50,303 bases of DNA, from NCBI GenBank assembly GCA_045636945.1, contig JAZTYO010000010.1, forward strand, positions 1 to 50,303, given 5' to 3'. Positions within the stretch are counted from its first letter, which is position 1. Each line of letters begins with the position of its first letter. The notes under the pieces are model-generated. The model worked only from the letters and a program-made list of their open reading frames with translations. It made no database searches and was not told the DNA's origin. Shown here one piece after another: positions 41,017 through 49,569 of this stretch. The DNA comes from UMGS172 sp045636945. GTDB lineage: Bacteria > Bacillota > Clostridia > Oscillospirales > Acutalibacteraceae. Position numbers and translations under genes: made by a program.

Positions 41017-41823
41017 TTACGCTTTCAATGCCTTTGTAATCTCACCGCAATTAGAAAGCACCATATCGGGCTTGTCGACCGATTCACGAAGAATCTGCTC
41101 GTCGGTTTCACCGCTCATAACGAGAATGGCAAGGCAACCTGCATTGAGTCCGCTTTTAACGTCGGTGTAAATACGGTCGCCGATAACGGCGGTATGCTCC
41201 TTGGAAATGCCCGTACGCTTCATTGCAAGCTCTGGCATCAAGGTCTCGGGCTTACCGACCAAAAACGGTCTTTTCTTGGTGCAGTTGTAGATCATATCGC
41301 AAAAGCTTCCGCAATCGGGAACAGAGCCAAACTCGGTCGGGCAAACATAGTCGAGATTGGTGGCAACGTAGGGCACCTCACGGGTCAACAGCTCACGGCA
41401 AACGTCCTCAAGCTTTTTGAAGGTCAACTCCTGGTCGTTACCCATAACGATAACGTCGGCAGTCGGTGCATCCTCGGTGACAACAAAGCCCTCGCTTGCC
41501 AATTCCTCTTTGAGCGATTTTGTTCCGCAAACGTAAAGTCGGGCATTGGGGTAGGTATTTTTAAGATAGTACGACGTTGCCTGTGACGACGAAATAAACT
41601 CCTCCTCGGTGGCAGGAATGCCAAGTCGGTCAAGCTTTTTGATATAATCAACAACGCTTTTTGATGAGTTGTTGGTCATAAACATATATTTTTTGCCCTG
41701 CGACTTTATGGTTTCGAGCAACTCGATGGTAAAATCATACAATCGGTTGCCGAGGTACAAAGTTCCGTCCATATCAAACAGAAACAGGTCGGTATTTTTC
41801 AGTTTCATTATGTTGTCGTTCAT
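41017..41823 (-). CDS. HAD-superfamily IIA phosphatase (NagD/PGP-like)
   Basis: 268 residues. HAD motif I LFDMDGTLYLGN, motif II MTNNSSK, and motif III/IV IGDRIYTDVKSGLNAG with the IIA cap between about 90 and 200. The family includes phosphoglycolate and glycerol-3-phosphate phosphatases as well as nucleotidases. It follows the DUF1667 gene by 18 bases in a glpP-controlled operon, so glycerol-3-phosphate or a toxic by-product is a reasonable substrate guess. AAAGGTG precedes the ATG. Confidence 0.9.
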   Translation of the reverse strand: MNDNIMKLKNTDLFLFDMDGTLYLGNRLYDFTIELLETIKSQGKKYMFMTNNSSKSVVDYIKKLDRLGIPATEEEFISSSQATSYYLKNTYPNARLYVCGTKSLKEELASEGFVVTEDAPTADVIVMGNDQELTFKKLEDVCRELLTREVPYVATNLDYVCPTEFGSVPDCGSFCDMIYNCTKKRPFLVGKPETLMPELAMKRTGISKEHTAVIGDRIYTDVKSGLNAGCLAILVMSGETDEQILRESVDKPDMVLSNCGEITKALKA

Positions 41824-41841
41824 AAAAACACCTTTTCAGTA

Positions 41842-42189
41842 TTATTTTACATCCTTGGTTGCGATAACGTTGGTGCCAAAGACGTTTTCGATTATAATAT
41901 CCCCGATTTTCACGGGTGCCGAAACCTCGGTTTTGCGGATGATTTTCATAATTTCGAAAATCTTAGCCTTAGAAATGGGGTCGGCAGTCTTAACGCTGAC
42001 CATAGTGTCCTCACGGTTGGAAACGCGGACGATAGAGGTTACGGTACGCACGGGGTTCAGAACCTCGTCGATTCCGTACTGTAAGCCCTTGGGACAGCTG
42101 TGACCAGATACAGATGTTTTGTTGCCGTCAATTTTAACGGTAAGCTGGCAACCTCTCGGGCAGATTATACAAGTTAAATTTTTTTCCAT
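41842..42189 (-). CDS. DUF1667 protein, partner of the glp oxidoreductases
   Basis: 115 residues. CIICPRGCQL and GHSCPKGLQYG give four cysteines in C-x2-C-x3-C...C spacing, likely a metal or Fe-S site. DUF1667 genes habitually follow a GlpA-like dehydrogenase and an NAD(P)/FAD oxidoreductase in Clostridia, as here, and probably encode a third subunit that transfers electrons. Its start overlaps the oxidoreductase stop by one base; GGAGGAAA lies upstream. Confidence 0.9.
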   Translation of the reverse strand: MEKNLTCIICPRGCQLTVKIDGNKTSVSGHSCPKGLQYGIDEVLNPVRTVTSIVRVSNREDTMVSVKTADPISKAKIFEIMKIIRKTEVSAPVKIGDIIIENVFGTNVIATKDVK

Positions 42190-43433
42190 TATATTTCCTC
42201 CAACGATACGGTGACGGTGTCGTGTGCATTGACTAATTTGCCCTGCTTAATGACAATTTTCTCCATTTCACCGGGTGCAGCTTTGAGTCTTACCGCCGTT
42301 GCAAGAACCTCGTCACCGCTTTTTACGGTAAATCGAACCTTGCCGAAAGGCTTTGTAACACGCATAAAGAGTGAAACGTCACGGTCGGTGCCCGAAATAC
42401 GCTGGGGCAAAACGTAGCGTACGCCGTTGCCGACCTCGGTCTTAATATCGGCACTATTTTTCTCGCCGTTTTTGACCAACTCGGCGGCAGAAGCACCTGC
42501 AATTTCTGCCTCATCCGAAACGAAGTCAACCAGATCGTGTACCTGCAAAACGTTTCCGCAAGCGAAAATGCCCTTTACTGCGGTTTCGCGGTGCTCGTTT
42601 ACGTATGCACCGTTGGTGATAGGGTCAATGGGGATGCCTGCACTGTGGGTTAACTCGTTTTCGGGGATAAGACCAACCGACAAAAGCAGAGTATCGCAGG
42701 GAATGTAACGCTTGGTGCTTTCAATGGGTTGGCGGTTTTCGTCAACCTCGGCAATGGTTACACCCTCAAGGCGGTGCTCACCGTGAATCTCGCAAACGGT
42801 GGTTGAAAGATAAAGCGGAATACCGAAATCCTCAAGGCACTGCACAATGTTTCGGGTCAAACCGCCCGAATAAGGCATCAATTCGCAGACGGCCTCAACC
42901 TTAGCACTCTCAAGCGACATTCTTCTTGCCATAATAAGACCGATATCGCCCGAGCCCAGGATAACGGCACGTTTACCGACCATATAGCCCTCGCAGTTCA
43001 TCAGCTTCTGAGCAGTACCTGCACTGTAAACACCTGCAGGACGTTTACCGCTGATGTTGAGAGCACCACGGCTACGCTCACGGCAGCCCATTGCCAAAAT
43101 AACGGTCTTGGCCTGTATCTTCAAAACACCCTCGCGGTTATAGGCAGTCACCACCCTGTCGGAGGTAAGGTCGGTGACCATAGTTTCATAATACACCTTT
43201 ATGCCGCGTTCTTCAACCATTTTCTTATAATGTGCGGCATATTCGGGACCCGTCAGCTCGCGACCGAGCTTGTGCAGACCGAATCCGTTGTGGATACACT
43301 GCTGCAAAATACCGCCCAAATCACTGTCACGGTCCAAGATTACAATATCGGTAACGCCCTTGTCATAAGCGGCAACTGCGGCAGCCATACCTGCAGGGCC
43401 TCCGCCGATAATAACTATATCGTGTTCAAGCAT
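42189..43433 (-). CDS. FAD-dependent pyridine nucleotide-disulfide-type oxidoreductase
   Basis: 414 residues. FAD site IVIIGGGPAGMAAAV at the N terminus, a second Rossmann site VILGSGDIGLIMARR near 160 for NAD(P), and the FAD-closing motif GIFACGNVLQVHDLVDFV. CIHNGFG near 47 may be redox-active. In the operon it sits between the GlpA-like subunit and DUF1667, suggesting a multi-subunit glycerol-3-phosphate oxidising complex in which this subunit connects to NAD(P) or another carrier. AAGGAGG precedes the ATG. Confidence 0.9.
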   Translation of the reverse strand: MLEHDIVIIGGGPAGMAAAVAAYDKGVTDIVILDRDSDLGGILQQCIHNGFGLHKLGRELTGPEYAAHYKKMVEERGIKVYYETMVTDLTSDRVVTAYNREGVLKIQAKTVILAMGCRERSRGALNISGKRPAGVYSAGTAQKLMNCEGYMVGKRAVILGSGDIGLIMARRMSLESAKVEAVCELMPYSGGLTRNIVQCLEDFGIPLYLSTTVCEIHGEHRLEGVTIAEVDENRQPIESTKRYIPCDTLLLSVGLIPENELTHSAGIPIDPITNGAYVNEHRETAVKGIFACGNVLQVHDLVDFVSDEAEIAGASAAELVKNGEKNSADIKTEVGNGVRYVLPQRISGTDRDVSLFMRVTKPFGKVRFTVKSGDEVLATAVRLKAAPGEMEKIVIKQGKLVNAHDTVTVSLEEI

Positions 43434-43445
43434 TGTAGTTCCTCC

Positions 43446-44879
43446 TTAAAGCTTTCCTATAACCATATTGGAGTCTTTGCCGTTCTTGGTTATATCGGTC
43501 ATACCTCTGTGCTGTTCCTCTGCAATCAGTTTCATAACAAACGGCTTGCAGAAGCCACCCTGACAACGGCCCATGCCCGACCTTGTACGGCGCTTTACAC
43601 CGTCGATATCATAGGGCTTGGGGTCACGGCGGATGGCATCAAGTATCTCACCCTCGGTAACGGTTTCGCAACGGCAGATTATCTTGCCGTAGGCGGGATG
43701 TGACTTGATATACTCATTTTTCTCGTCGTCGGTCATGTGGCGGAAGAAATGAGGGTCGTCACGCGTGCCGTCAAAGGCTTCGTTTTCAACAAGCTCAACA
43801 CCCATATTGCGCAAAACCTCAACGGTATATTCGGCAATGGCAACCGATGAAGTAAGACCGGGAGAGTCGATAGCGGCAACGTTCACAAAGCTCTTCTGAA
43901 CCTTGCTTTCCTCAATGATAAAATCACCGTTTTTCTCGGACGAACGCACACCGCAAAACGAGGTGATAACCTCTCTGAACTGCACCGAGGGAACGCTCTT
44001 GGCGGCCAATTTCTGAACTGTGGAAAGACCGTCAGCCGTGGTGTTGACGCACAAAGGACAGTCAACCGCTTCGGCGGTGGGACCTGTAAGCAAGTTGCCG
44101 TCAACGGTGGGGGTTACGAGGACGCCCTTGCCTTGCTTTGAAGGCACCTGGAAAATAGTGTGGCTGACTCGGGTCCCCTCTTTTTTATCGAGCAGGATAT
44201 ACTGACCTGCTCTAGGGATAATCTCGAACGATTCGTCACCCACCATTTTTGCAACCTTGTCGGAGTAACAGCCGGCGCAGTTGATAACGTATTTTGCCGA
44301 AACCTCACGTCCGTCGACTGAAGAAACGGAGAAAACGCCGTTGGCATTGACAACAGACGTTACGGTGAAATCGGTTAAAAGCCTGGCTCCGTTTTTCATA
44401 GCGTTGCCAACCGAAGCAATGGTCAGCTCGTAGGGACAGATAATGCCTGCGTTGGGTACGTTGAGCACCGAGGTGACCGATGAAGAAAGGTTGGGCTCAA
44501 TGGCTCTTGCCTCATCCCACGAAAGGATGGATAGTCCGCCGATTCCGTTTTGAATTCCACGGTTATAAAGCTCTTTAACGGTTTTGTCCTCTTCCTTAGA
44601 AAAGGCACAGACGAAAGAGCCGTTGTTTTTGCAGGGAACGTGCAACTCGCGTGCAACCGCATAAAGCTTTTCGATTCCCTCGGCGTTGAGCTTGGCTTTA
44701 AGGGTGTTAGGCTCGGGGTCGTAACCGCCGTGGACGATACCGCTGTTGGCCTTGGAGGCACCCATGGCAACGTCGCCTTCTTTTTCAAGCAGGACAACCG
44801 ACAGTTTATACCTAGTCAGTTCTCTTGCCACCATACCGCCGATGACACCTGCACCGACAATCGCTACGTCATAAATCAT
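43446..44879 (-). CDS. Glycerol-3-phosphate dehydrogenase-like FAD protein with C-terminal BFD [2Fe-2S] domain
   Basis: 477 residues from ATG 44879 (AAAGGAG upstream; the longer frame to 44951 would run through the leader terminator). DAO fold with VAIVGAGVIGGMVARELTRY (FAD) and GIVHGGYD. From about 405 on, CRCETVTEGEI and GMGRCQGGFC give the four cysteines of a BFD-type [2Fe-2S] domain, as in GlpA. It should oxidise glycerol 3-phosphate to dihydroxyacetone phosphate. The upstream glpP gene and leader terminator support that substrate. Confidence 0.9.
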   Translation of the reverse strand: MIYDVAIVGAGVIGGMVARELTRYKLSVVLLEKEGDVAMGASKANSGIVHGGYDPEPNTLKAKLNAEGIEKLYAVARELHVPCKNNGSFVCAFSKEEDKTVKELYNRGIQNGIGGLSILSWDEARAIEPNLSSSVTSVLNVPNAGIICPYELTIASVGNAMKNGARLLTDFTVTSVVNANGVFSVSSVDGREVSAKYVINCAGCYSDKVAKMVGDESFEIIPRAGQYILLDKKEGTRVSHTIFQVPSKQGKGVLVTPTVDGNLLTGPTAEAVDCPLCVNTTADGLSTVQKLAAKSVPSVQFREVITSFCGVRSSEKNGDFIIEESKVQKSFVNVAAIDSPGLTSSVAIAEYTVEVLRNMGVELVENEAFDGTRDDPHFFRHMTDDEKNEYIKSHPAYGKIICRCETVTEGEILDAIRRDPKPYDIDGVKRRTRSGMGRCQGGFCKPFVMKLIAEEQHRGMTDITKNGKDSNMVIGKL

Positions 44880-44926
44880 ATTTACCTCTCCTTTGAGAAT
44901 TTTTGCCCGAATTTGAAAATGAGCAC

Positions 44927-44988
44927 AAAAAAAGAGAAACAGCAAATCCAAGACGGCCAGTAAAACCGTCTTAGAATCTCCGTTTCTC
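44927..44988 (-). terminator. Conditional leader terminator, probable GlpP target
   Basis: On the minus strand a 23-nt stem (44988-44966 with 44956-44934) pairs with only two mismatches and three G-T pairs; it begins GAGAAAC and closes GTTTCTC, with a 9-base loop and seven T at 44933-44927. It lies between glpP and the dehydrogenase, 47 bases before the latter's start. GlpP in Bacillus binds such leader RNA with glycerol 3-phosphate and prevents termination. Confidence 0.75.
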
Positions 44989-45034
44989 CAAATCTCTTGC
45001 GGAATATTGAATTTTAATCAGAAAGCCTTATACA

Positions 45035-45592
45035 TTAAATATACCAAAGGTCTTTTTTGCCGGTTGATACAGCCAAAGCACCTTTCGATAAAGCCTCCAT
45101 AACCTCTCCCTTGGTTTCGATAAGTCCACCTGCGATAACGGGAACCATTGCCTTGGCAAAGCGGTTTATGACCTTACCTGCAATACCCGGCATTATCTCA
45201 ACCAAAGTGGGTGAAGATGCGTGCAAAACCTCTTCAACACTGTTCACACCTTGAGAATCAAGGGCGAAAAAGCGTTGCACCGTGACAATTCCGGATTCCT
45301 TTGCGGCACGTATCAGGTGGGTTCGCGTGCTGATTATACCATCAACATCGCATTTTGTCAAGTACTCAATTCCTGCCTTATCTTTTCCAATTCCGTCGGC
45401 AAGGTCGATGTGTACCAAAACGAGCTTGTTTTTTTCGTGTGCTTTTTTAACAAGGTCGGCCACCGTCAGAATACTGCAACCGAGCAGGAAGATAACCTCC
45501 GAAGGACTTTTTAAAGCATCCTCAAAGCCATCCTCACGGATTGCCGCAATAACGGGACAGTTTTCCAACCGTTCAATAAGCTGTTCTTTCAT
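45035..45592 (-). CDS. glpP: Glycerol-3-phosphate responsive antiterminator GlpP
   Basis: 185 residues. A small TIM-barrel-like protein with IREDGFEDALKSPSEVIFLLG, VHIDLADGIGKDKAGIEYL, GIISTRTHLIRAAK and EIMPGIAGKVI, all characteristic of GlpP. With bound glycerol 3-phosphate it is an RNA-binding antiterminator for glp genes. ATG 45592 is preferred to the TTG at 45607. It is followed directly by the leader terminator it probably controls, in an autogenous arrangement. Divergent from the GT2 gene. Confidence 0.93.
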   Translation of the reverse strand: MKEQLIERLENCPVIAAIREDGFEDALKSPSEVIFLLGCSILTVADLVKKAHEKNKLVLVHIDLADGIGKDKAGIEYLTKCDVDGIISTRTHLIRAAKESGIVTVQRFFALDSQGVNSVEEVLHASSPTLVEIMPGIAGKVINRFAKAMVPVIAGGLIETKGEVMEALSKGALAVSTGKKDLWYI

Positions 45593-45686
45593 TTTTCTAC
45601 CATCCAAAAATATTTCCTTGTTTATTTTACCGCTTTTTACAAGAAAATTAAACCCCTTTATTATTTGACAGCAAATTTGCCGTTGC

Positions 45687-45715
45687 TTGACAAACTCAAC
45701 TCGGTGTATTACAAT
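45687..45715 (+). promoter_or_regulatory. Promoter of the membrane GT2 gene
   Basis: TTGACA (45687-45692), 17-base spacer, TACAAT (45710-45715), 30 bases before the start codon at 45745; GGAGG lies between. Confidence 0.8.
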
Positions 45716-45744
45716 TAAATGCGAATTAACCGTGGAGGTTACTT

Positions 45745-47160
45745 ATGGAAACTGTTGAATACATAAAAGGCATCGTGTTTGTTGTTTTAGGCATACTGAT
45801 GTTTTATAACGGTGTTTATACGGTGCTTGGTTTTTTCTCAAAGGCAAAAACCTTTCCTGACGCACCTAAAACCCGTAAATACGGTATAATCATAGCTGCA
45901 CGTGACGAGGAAAAGGTTATCGGTCTTTTGGTCGACAGCCTTACGAAGCAGACCTATCCTGCCGAGAACTATAAGGTTTTCGTGGTCGCCGACAACTGTT
46001 CGGACAAGACTGCCGAGATAGCCAAAAGCCACGGTGCTATTGTTTATGAACGCCATTGTCCCGAAAAGGCGAGAAAGGGCTGGGCATTGGAGTTTTTGTT
46101 CGAGAATATCGAAAAGGATTACGGTATAAAAAGCTTTGACGGTTATCTTTTCTTTGATGCCGACAACGTTGTGGCCAACGATTACCTTGAGCAGATGAAC
46201 AAGGCTTTCCACACGGGCTGTGATGCCGTTATCGGCTACCGCAACACCAAAAACTTCGACCACAACTGCATTTCGGCTCATTACGGTATCCACTTTATGC
46301 GAAGCTCAATGACCCTGCACCGCCCGAGGGGTCGGCTCGGACTTTGTACCCACATTGCAGGTACGGGCTATCTGCTTTCGTCCGAATTGCTTAAAGGTGG
46401 TTGGCATTATGCCTATCTCACCGAGGACACTCAGGCTACGATGGATTTTACCGTACAGGGCAAACGAATCGAGTATTGTGAGGCGGCCGAGTTTTACGAC
46501 GAGCAACCCTATCAGATTAAGGTTATGGTGCGTCAGCGTATCCGTTGGGCAAAGGGTAGAATGGCCTGCTTTTTCAGCTTCGGCCATCGCTTGGTTTTCG
46601 GAGTTTTTAAAAGATTTAAGAACCCAAAAACCGATAAAGTACCCGAGCCCAGAGCCGAAGCCAAAAACTTTTGGGACAAGGTTTTGAACGTCGGCACGGC
46701 AGTCGGAAATTTTTTGGCTAAGTTGTTAAGACCTATTGCAAAAAACTTCTCCTGCTACGATATGATATTCTATCTGTTGCCAAAGTCAATGCTTACATTA
46801 ATATATAATATAGCGTACTACCTTGCAAGCTTGATTTTGGGCTTTAGCCTTGGGCAGATAGTGGTCGGTGACGTGTCAGAATGGGTGCTTTTAGGCTTGG
46901 GTATGCTGTTTGGTTCGGTGTTCGCCTATGTGGGCAATATCGTAAAGGGCTTGCTTGTTGTGATAAGAGAATGGAAGCATATCAACTGTGCCAAGCATAA
47001 GTTTATACTGATACTTCTCACGTGGCCATTGTACGATATGCTTTATGCCTATCTTTGCGTTGCATCGTTGTTTATGCGCGTTAAGTGGAATCCTATAAAA
47101 CACGACGTGGCCATAAGCATCGAGGATATAAAGGCTAAAAAAGAAACAACCGACAATTAA
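45745..47160 (+). CDS. Membrane glycosyltransferase family 2 (processive-type)
   Basis: 471 residues. One N-terminal membrane helix, a cytoplasmic GT2 domain and three or four C-terminal helices from about 340. Catalytic features: IIAARDEEKVIG, DNCSD, FFDADNVV (D-x-D), TEDTQATMDF and the Q-x-x-R-W motif in RQRIRWAKGR, which marks cellulose-synthase/hyaluronan-synthase-like processive enzymes. It probably builds or extends an extracellular polysaccharide or glycolipid. Monocistronic with its own promoter and terminator; no co-transcribed partner. Confidence 0.92.
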   Translation: METVEYIKGIVFVVLGILMFYNGVYTVLGFFSKAKTFPDAPKTRKYGIIIAARDEEKVIGLLVDSLTKQTYPAENYKVFVVADNCSDKTAEIAKSHGAIVYERHCPEKARKGWALEFLFENIEKDYGIKSFDGYLFFDADNVVANDYLEQMNKAFHTGCDAVIGYRNTKNFDHNCISAHYGIHFMRSSMTLHRPRGRLGLCTHIAGTGYLLSSELLKGGWHYAYLTEDTQATMDFTVQGKRIEYCEAAEFYDEQPYQIKVMVRQRIRWAKGRMACFFSFGHRLVFGVFKRFKNPKTDKVPEPRAEAKNFWDKVLNVGTAVGNFLAKLLRPIAKNFSCYDMIFYLLPKSMLTLIYNIAYYLASLILGFSLGQIVVGDVSEWVLLGLGMLFGSVFAYVGNIVKGLLVVIREWKHINCAKHKFILILLTWPLYDMLYAYLCVASLFMRVKWNPIKHDVAISIEDIKAKKETTDN

Positions 47161-47171
47161 GCTAAAACAAA

Positions 47172-47201
47172 AAAGACATCTCACACAAGCGAGATGTCTT
47201 T
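47172..47201 (+). terminator. Terminator between the GT2 gene and trpS
   Basis: Perfect 11-bp stem AAAGACATCTC/GAGATGTCTTT with an 8-base loop, followed by CGTTTT; preceded by A runs, so it may serve convergent trpS too. Confidence 0.88.
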
Positions 47202-47216
47202 CGTTTTGCTCTTTAA

Positions 47217-48224
47217 TTACAGCACGTAGCCTATTTTCTTCATAACCTTACTGAGGGTACGGCGTGCAAGCCATTCAGCCTTTTCGGCCCCCTCTTTGTA
47301 AATCTTTTCAAGCTGTGCCTTGTCCGAAATGTACATATTATACTTTTCCTGAACGGGACGCAATTCCTCAACAACGGCCTCACCAACCGCCATCTTAAAG
47401 TCGCCGTAGCCCTTGCCCTCAAATTCGGCGGTGATTTCATCAGGGGTCTTACCCGTGATGCAGGAGTAAATCTCGATAAGGTTGTTGATACCGGGCTTGT
47501 TTTCGCCGACGTAAACTCTTGCCTCCGAATCGGTTACGGCTCGCTTGAATTTGCGCATAATGGCATCGGGAGCGTCGGTCAGCAGCACCTTTGCATTCTC
47601 GTTTTCGTCGGATTTCGACATTTTTTTCTCAGGGTCCTGCAACGACATAACCTTGGCACCCATGGGTGCGATATAAGGCTCAGGAACGGTGAAAACGTCA
47701 CCGTAAATTCCGTTGAAACGCTTGGCAATATCACGAGCAATTTCAAGATGCTGTTTCTGGTCGGCACCAACGGGAACAAGGTCAGGCTTATACAAAAGAA
47801 TGTCGGCAGCCATAAGAACGGGATAGGTGAAAAGTCCTGCGTTAACATTGTCGGCATGCTTTTGCGACTTGTCCTTGAACTGAGTCATTCTCGACAGCTC
47901 GCCAAACTGTGTATAGCAGTTAAGCAACCAAGCCAACTGCGAATGAGCCGCAACGTGCGACTGCATAAAAATCAAGGTTTTTTCGGGGTCCAACCCTGTA
48001 CTCAAGAGCATTGCGGCGGCCGAGTAAATCTGCTTGCGCAATTCAGCAGGCTCCTGACGGACGGTGATGGCATGCAGGTCGGCAATACCGAAAATGCAGT
48101 CAAAATCCTCCTGCATTTTGTTCCAGTTCTTGACCGCGCCAAGATAATTTCCAAGCGTAAACATACCGCTTGACTGAATAAAGCTTAAAGCCCTTTTCTT
48201 CTGGGGTGTATTATTGTTTTCCAT
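47217..48224 (-). CDS. trpS: Tryptophan--tRNA ligase
   Basis: 335 residues from ATG 48224, which has AGGAGA upstream; the longer frame has none. Class I synthetase with the HIGH-equivalent TLGNYLGAVKNW, KMSKS as KKMSKSDEN, DADxxx-region GIADLHAITV and VPVGADQKQHLEIARD. Charges tRNA-Trp. Single gene. Confidence 0.97.
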   Translation of the reverse strand: MENNNTPQKKRALSFIQSSGMFTLGNYLGAVKNWNKMQEDFDCIFGIADLHAITVRQEPAELRKQIYSAAAMLLSTGLDPEKTLIFMQSHVAAHSQLAWLLNCYTQFGELSRMTQFKDKSQKHADNVNAGLFTYPVLMAADILLYKPDLVPVGADQKQHLEIARDIAKRFNGIYGDVFTVPEPYIAPMGAKVMSLQDPEKKMSKSDENENAKVLLTDAPDAIMRKFKRAVTDSEARVYVGENKPGINNLIEIYSCITGKTPDEITAEFEGKGYGDFKMAVGEAVVEELRPVQEKYNMYISDKAQLEKIYKEGAEKAEWLARRTLSKVMKKIGYVL

Positions 48225-48250
48225 TTTCTTCTCCTGAAATTGAAATTTTG

Positions 48251-48371
48251 CCTCCATTGCGTAAATGGAGGTGTCACGTGAATGCGTGACGGAGGGATTG
48301 TGCAGGTTGTGGGGTGTAGGGGCAATTCACGAGTTGCCCAAAACGGACCATCGGGGACGCAGGTCCCTACA
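48251..48371. repeat. Mixed repeat block upstream of trpS
   Basis: CCTCCATT-gcgta-AATGGAGG followed by TCACG-tgaatg-CGTGA and GGAGGGATT (second repeat family, 48251-48299), then two TGTAGGG-family units at 48315-48339 and, inverted, 48343-48371. It lies between the aminotransferase 3' end and trpS. Confidence 0.75.
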
Positions 48372-48378
48372 ATTTAAC

Positions 48379-49569
48379 TTATTTCAAATAATCCTTTGCA
48401 ACCTTGCCCAAAATGTCCATACCCATTACAATCTGTTCGTCGGTGGGGGTGGAATAGTTCATTCTGAAGCAGTGGCTGATGTCGGTCGGGTTGGTGACAA
48501 AGGCGGTGCCCGGCACAGTGGCGACTTTGTTGTTGACCGCTTCGGTGCAGAATCCAACCATATCAACACTTTCGGGGAGCTTGAGCCAAACGAACAAACC
48601 GCCCTCAGGCTTTACATATTCAACATAGTTCCCTAATTTTTCGTCAATCAGTCCACACATAAGCTCACACTTCTTGCGGTAAACCTCACGGTTGCGGTCG
48701 AGGTGAGCCTCGTAGTCATACTTGGTCATAAAATCGTGGCAGATAAGCTGACCGAGGATATTTGTGTGAACGTCGCTTGTTTGCTTGCAAACAACCATTT
48801 TACCGACAATGGGAGCAGGGGCTACGGTGAAACCAACGCGAAGACCCGGCGAAATAACCTTGGAGAAGGTGCCTGCATAAATAACAATGCCGTCCTCGTC
48901 CATACTCTTGATGGTGGGCAATTCCTCACCTGCAAAACGGGTGTCGCTGTAAGGGTTATCCTCCAAAATCAGAACGCCGTATTTCTTGGCAAGCTCGTAT
49001 ACTGCCTTGCGTTTTGGGACGCTCATACAAAGTCCCGAAGGATTCTGGAAAGTCGGGATGGTGTAGATAAAACGAGCATCGGGGTTGGCTTTGAGTGCAG
49101 CCTCGAGCTTTTCGATATTCATACCGTCACTCTCAACCTCAACACCTACAAGGTTTACGCCAAACGAACGGAAAGCGTTGAGCGAGCCGATAAAGCTTGG
49201 GTTTTCGCAGATGATTGTGTCACCGCGGTTGCAAAGCACCATGGTTGCAAGGTTCATAACCTGCTGTGCACCAGTGGTGATGATAAGCTCGTCAAACTCA
49301 CGGCCGATGTTGTGCTTGGATTTCATATACTCTTTGAGGTGGTTACGCAAGGGATTATAGCCCTCAGTAACCGAATATTGCAAGGCCTCAATAGGTCTGT
49401 TTTGCATAATATCGGCGGTGATTTTGGCAACGGTGTCGCAGGGCAGAGCCTCGGGAGCAGGGTTGCCTGCTGCAAAGGGTATGTAACCGGGCATTGATGT
49501 GAACTTCAAAATCTCACGGATAGCCGAGGGTTTCAGATCGGCTACGGGATCCGAAAATTTGTATTCCAT
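48379..49569 (-). CDS. PLP-dependent aminotransferase (class I/II, 2-aminoadipate/MocR-like)
   Basis: 396 residues from ATG 49569 (AGGAGAT upstream). PLP fold-type I features: TTGAQQVMNLATMVLC, DNPYSDTRF (PLP ring Asp and Tyr), the Schiff-base Lys in YAGTFSKVISPGLRVGF and FRMNYSTP with the carboxylate-binding Arg. It resembles LysN/2-aminoadipate and multi-substrate aromatic aminotransferases of Clostridia. The MocR HTH domain is absent. Single gene. Confidence 0.93.
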   Translation of the reverse strand: MEYKFSDPVADLKPSAIREILKFTSMPGYIPFAAGNPAPEALPCDTVAKITADIMQNRPIEALQYSVTEGYNPLRNHLKEYMKSKHNIGREFDELIITTGAQQVMNLATMVLCNRGDTIICENPSFIGSLNAFRSFGVNLVGVEVESDGMNIEKLEAALKANPDARFIYTIPTFQNPSGLCMSVPKRKAVYELAKKYGVLILEDNPYSDTRFAGEELPTIKSMDEDGIVIYAGTFSKVISPGLRVGFTVAPAPIVGKMVVCKQTSDVHTNILGQLICHDFMTKYDYEAHLDRNREVYRKKCELMCGLIDEKLGNYVEYVKPEGGLFVWLKLPESVDMVGFCTEAVNNKVATVPGTAFVTNPTDISHCFRMNYSTPTDEQIVMGMDILGKVAKDYLK

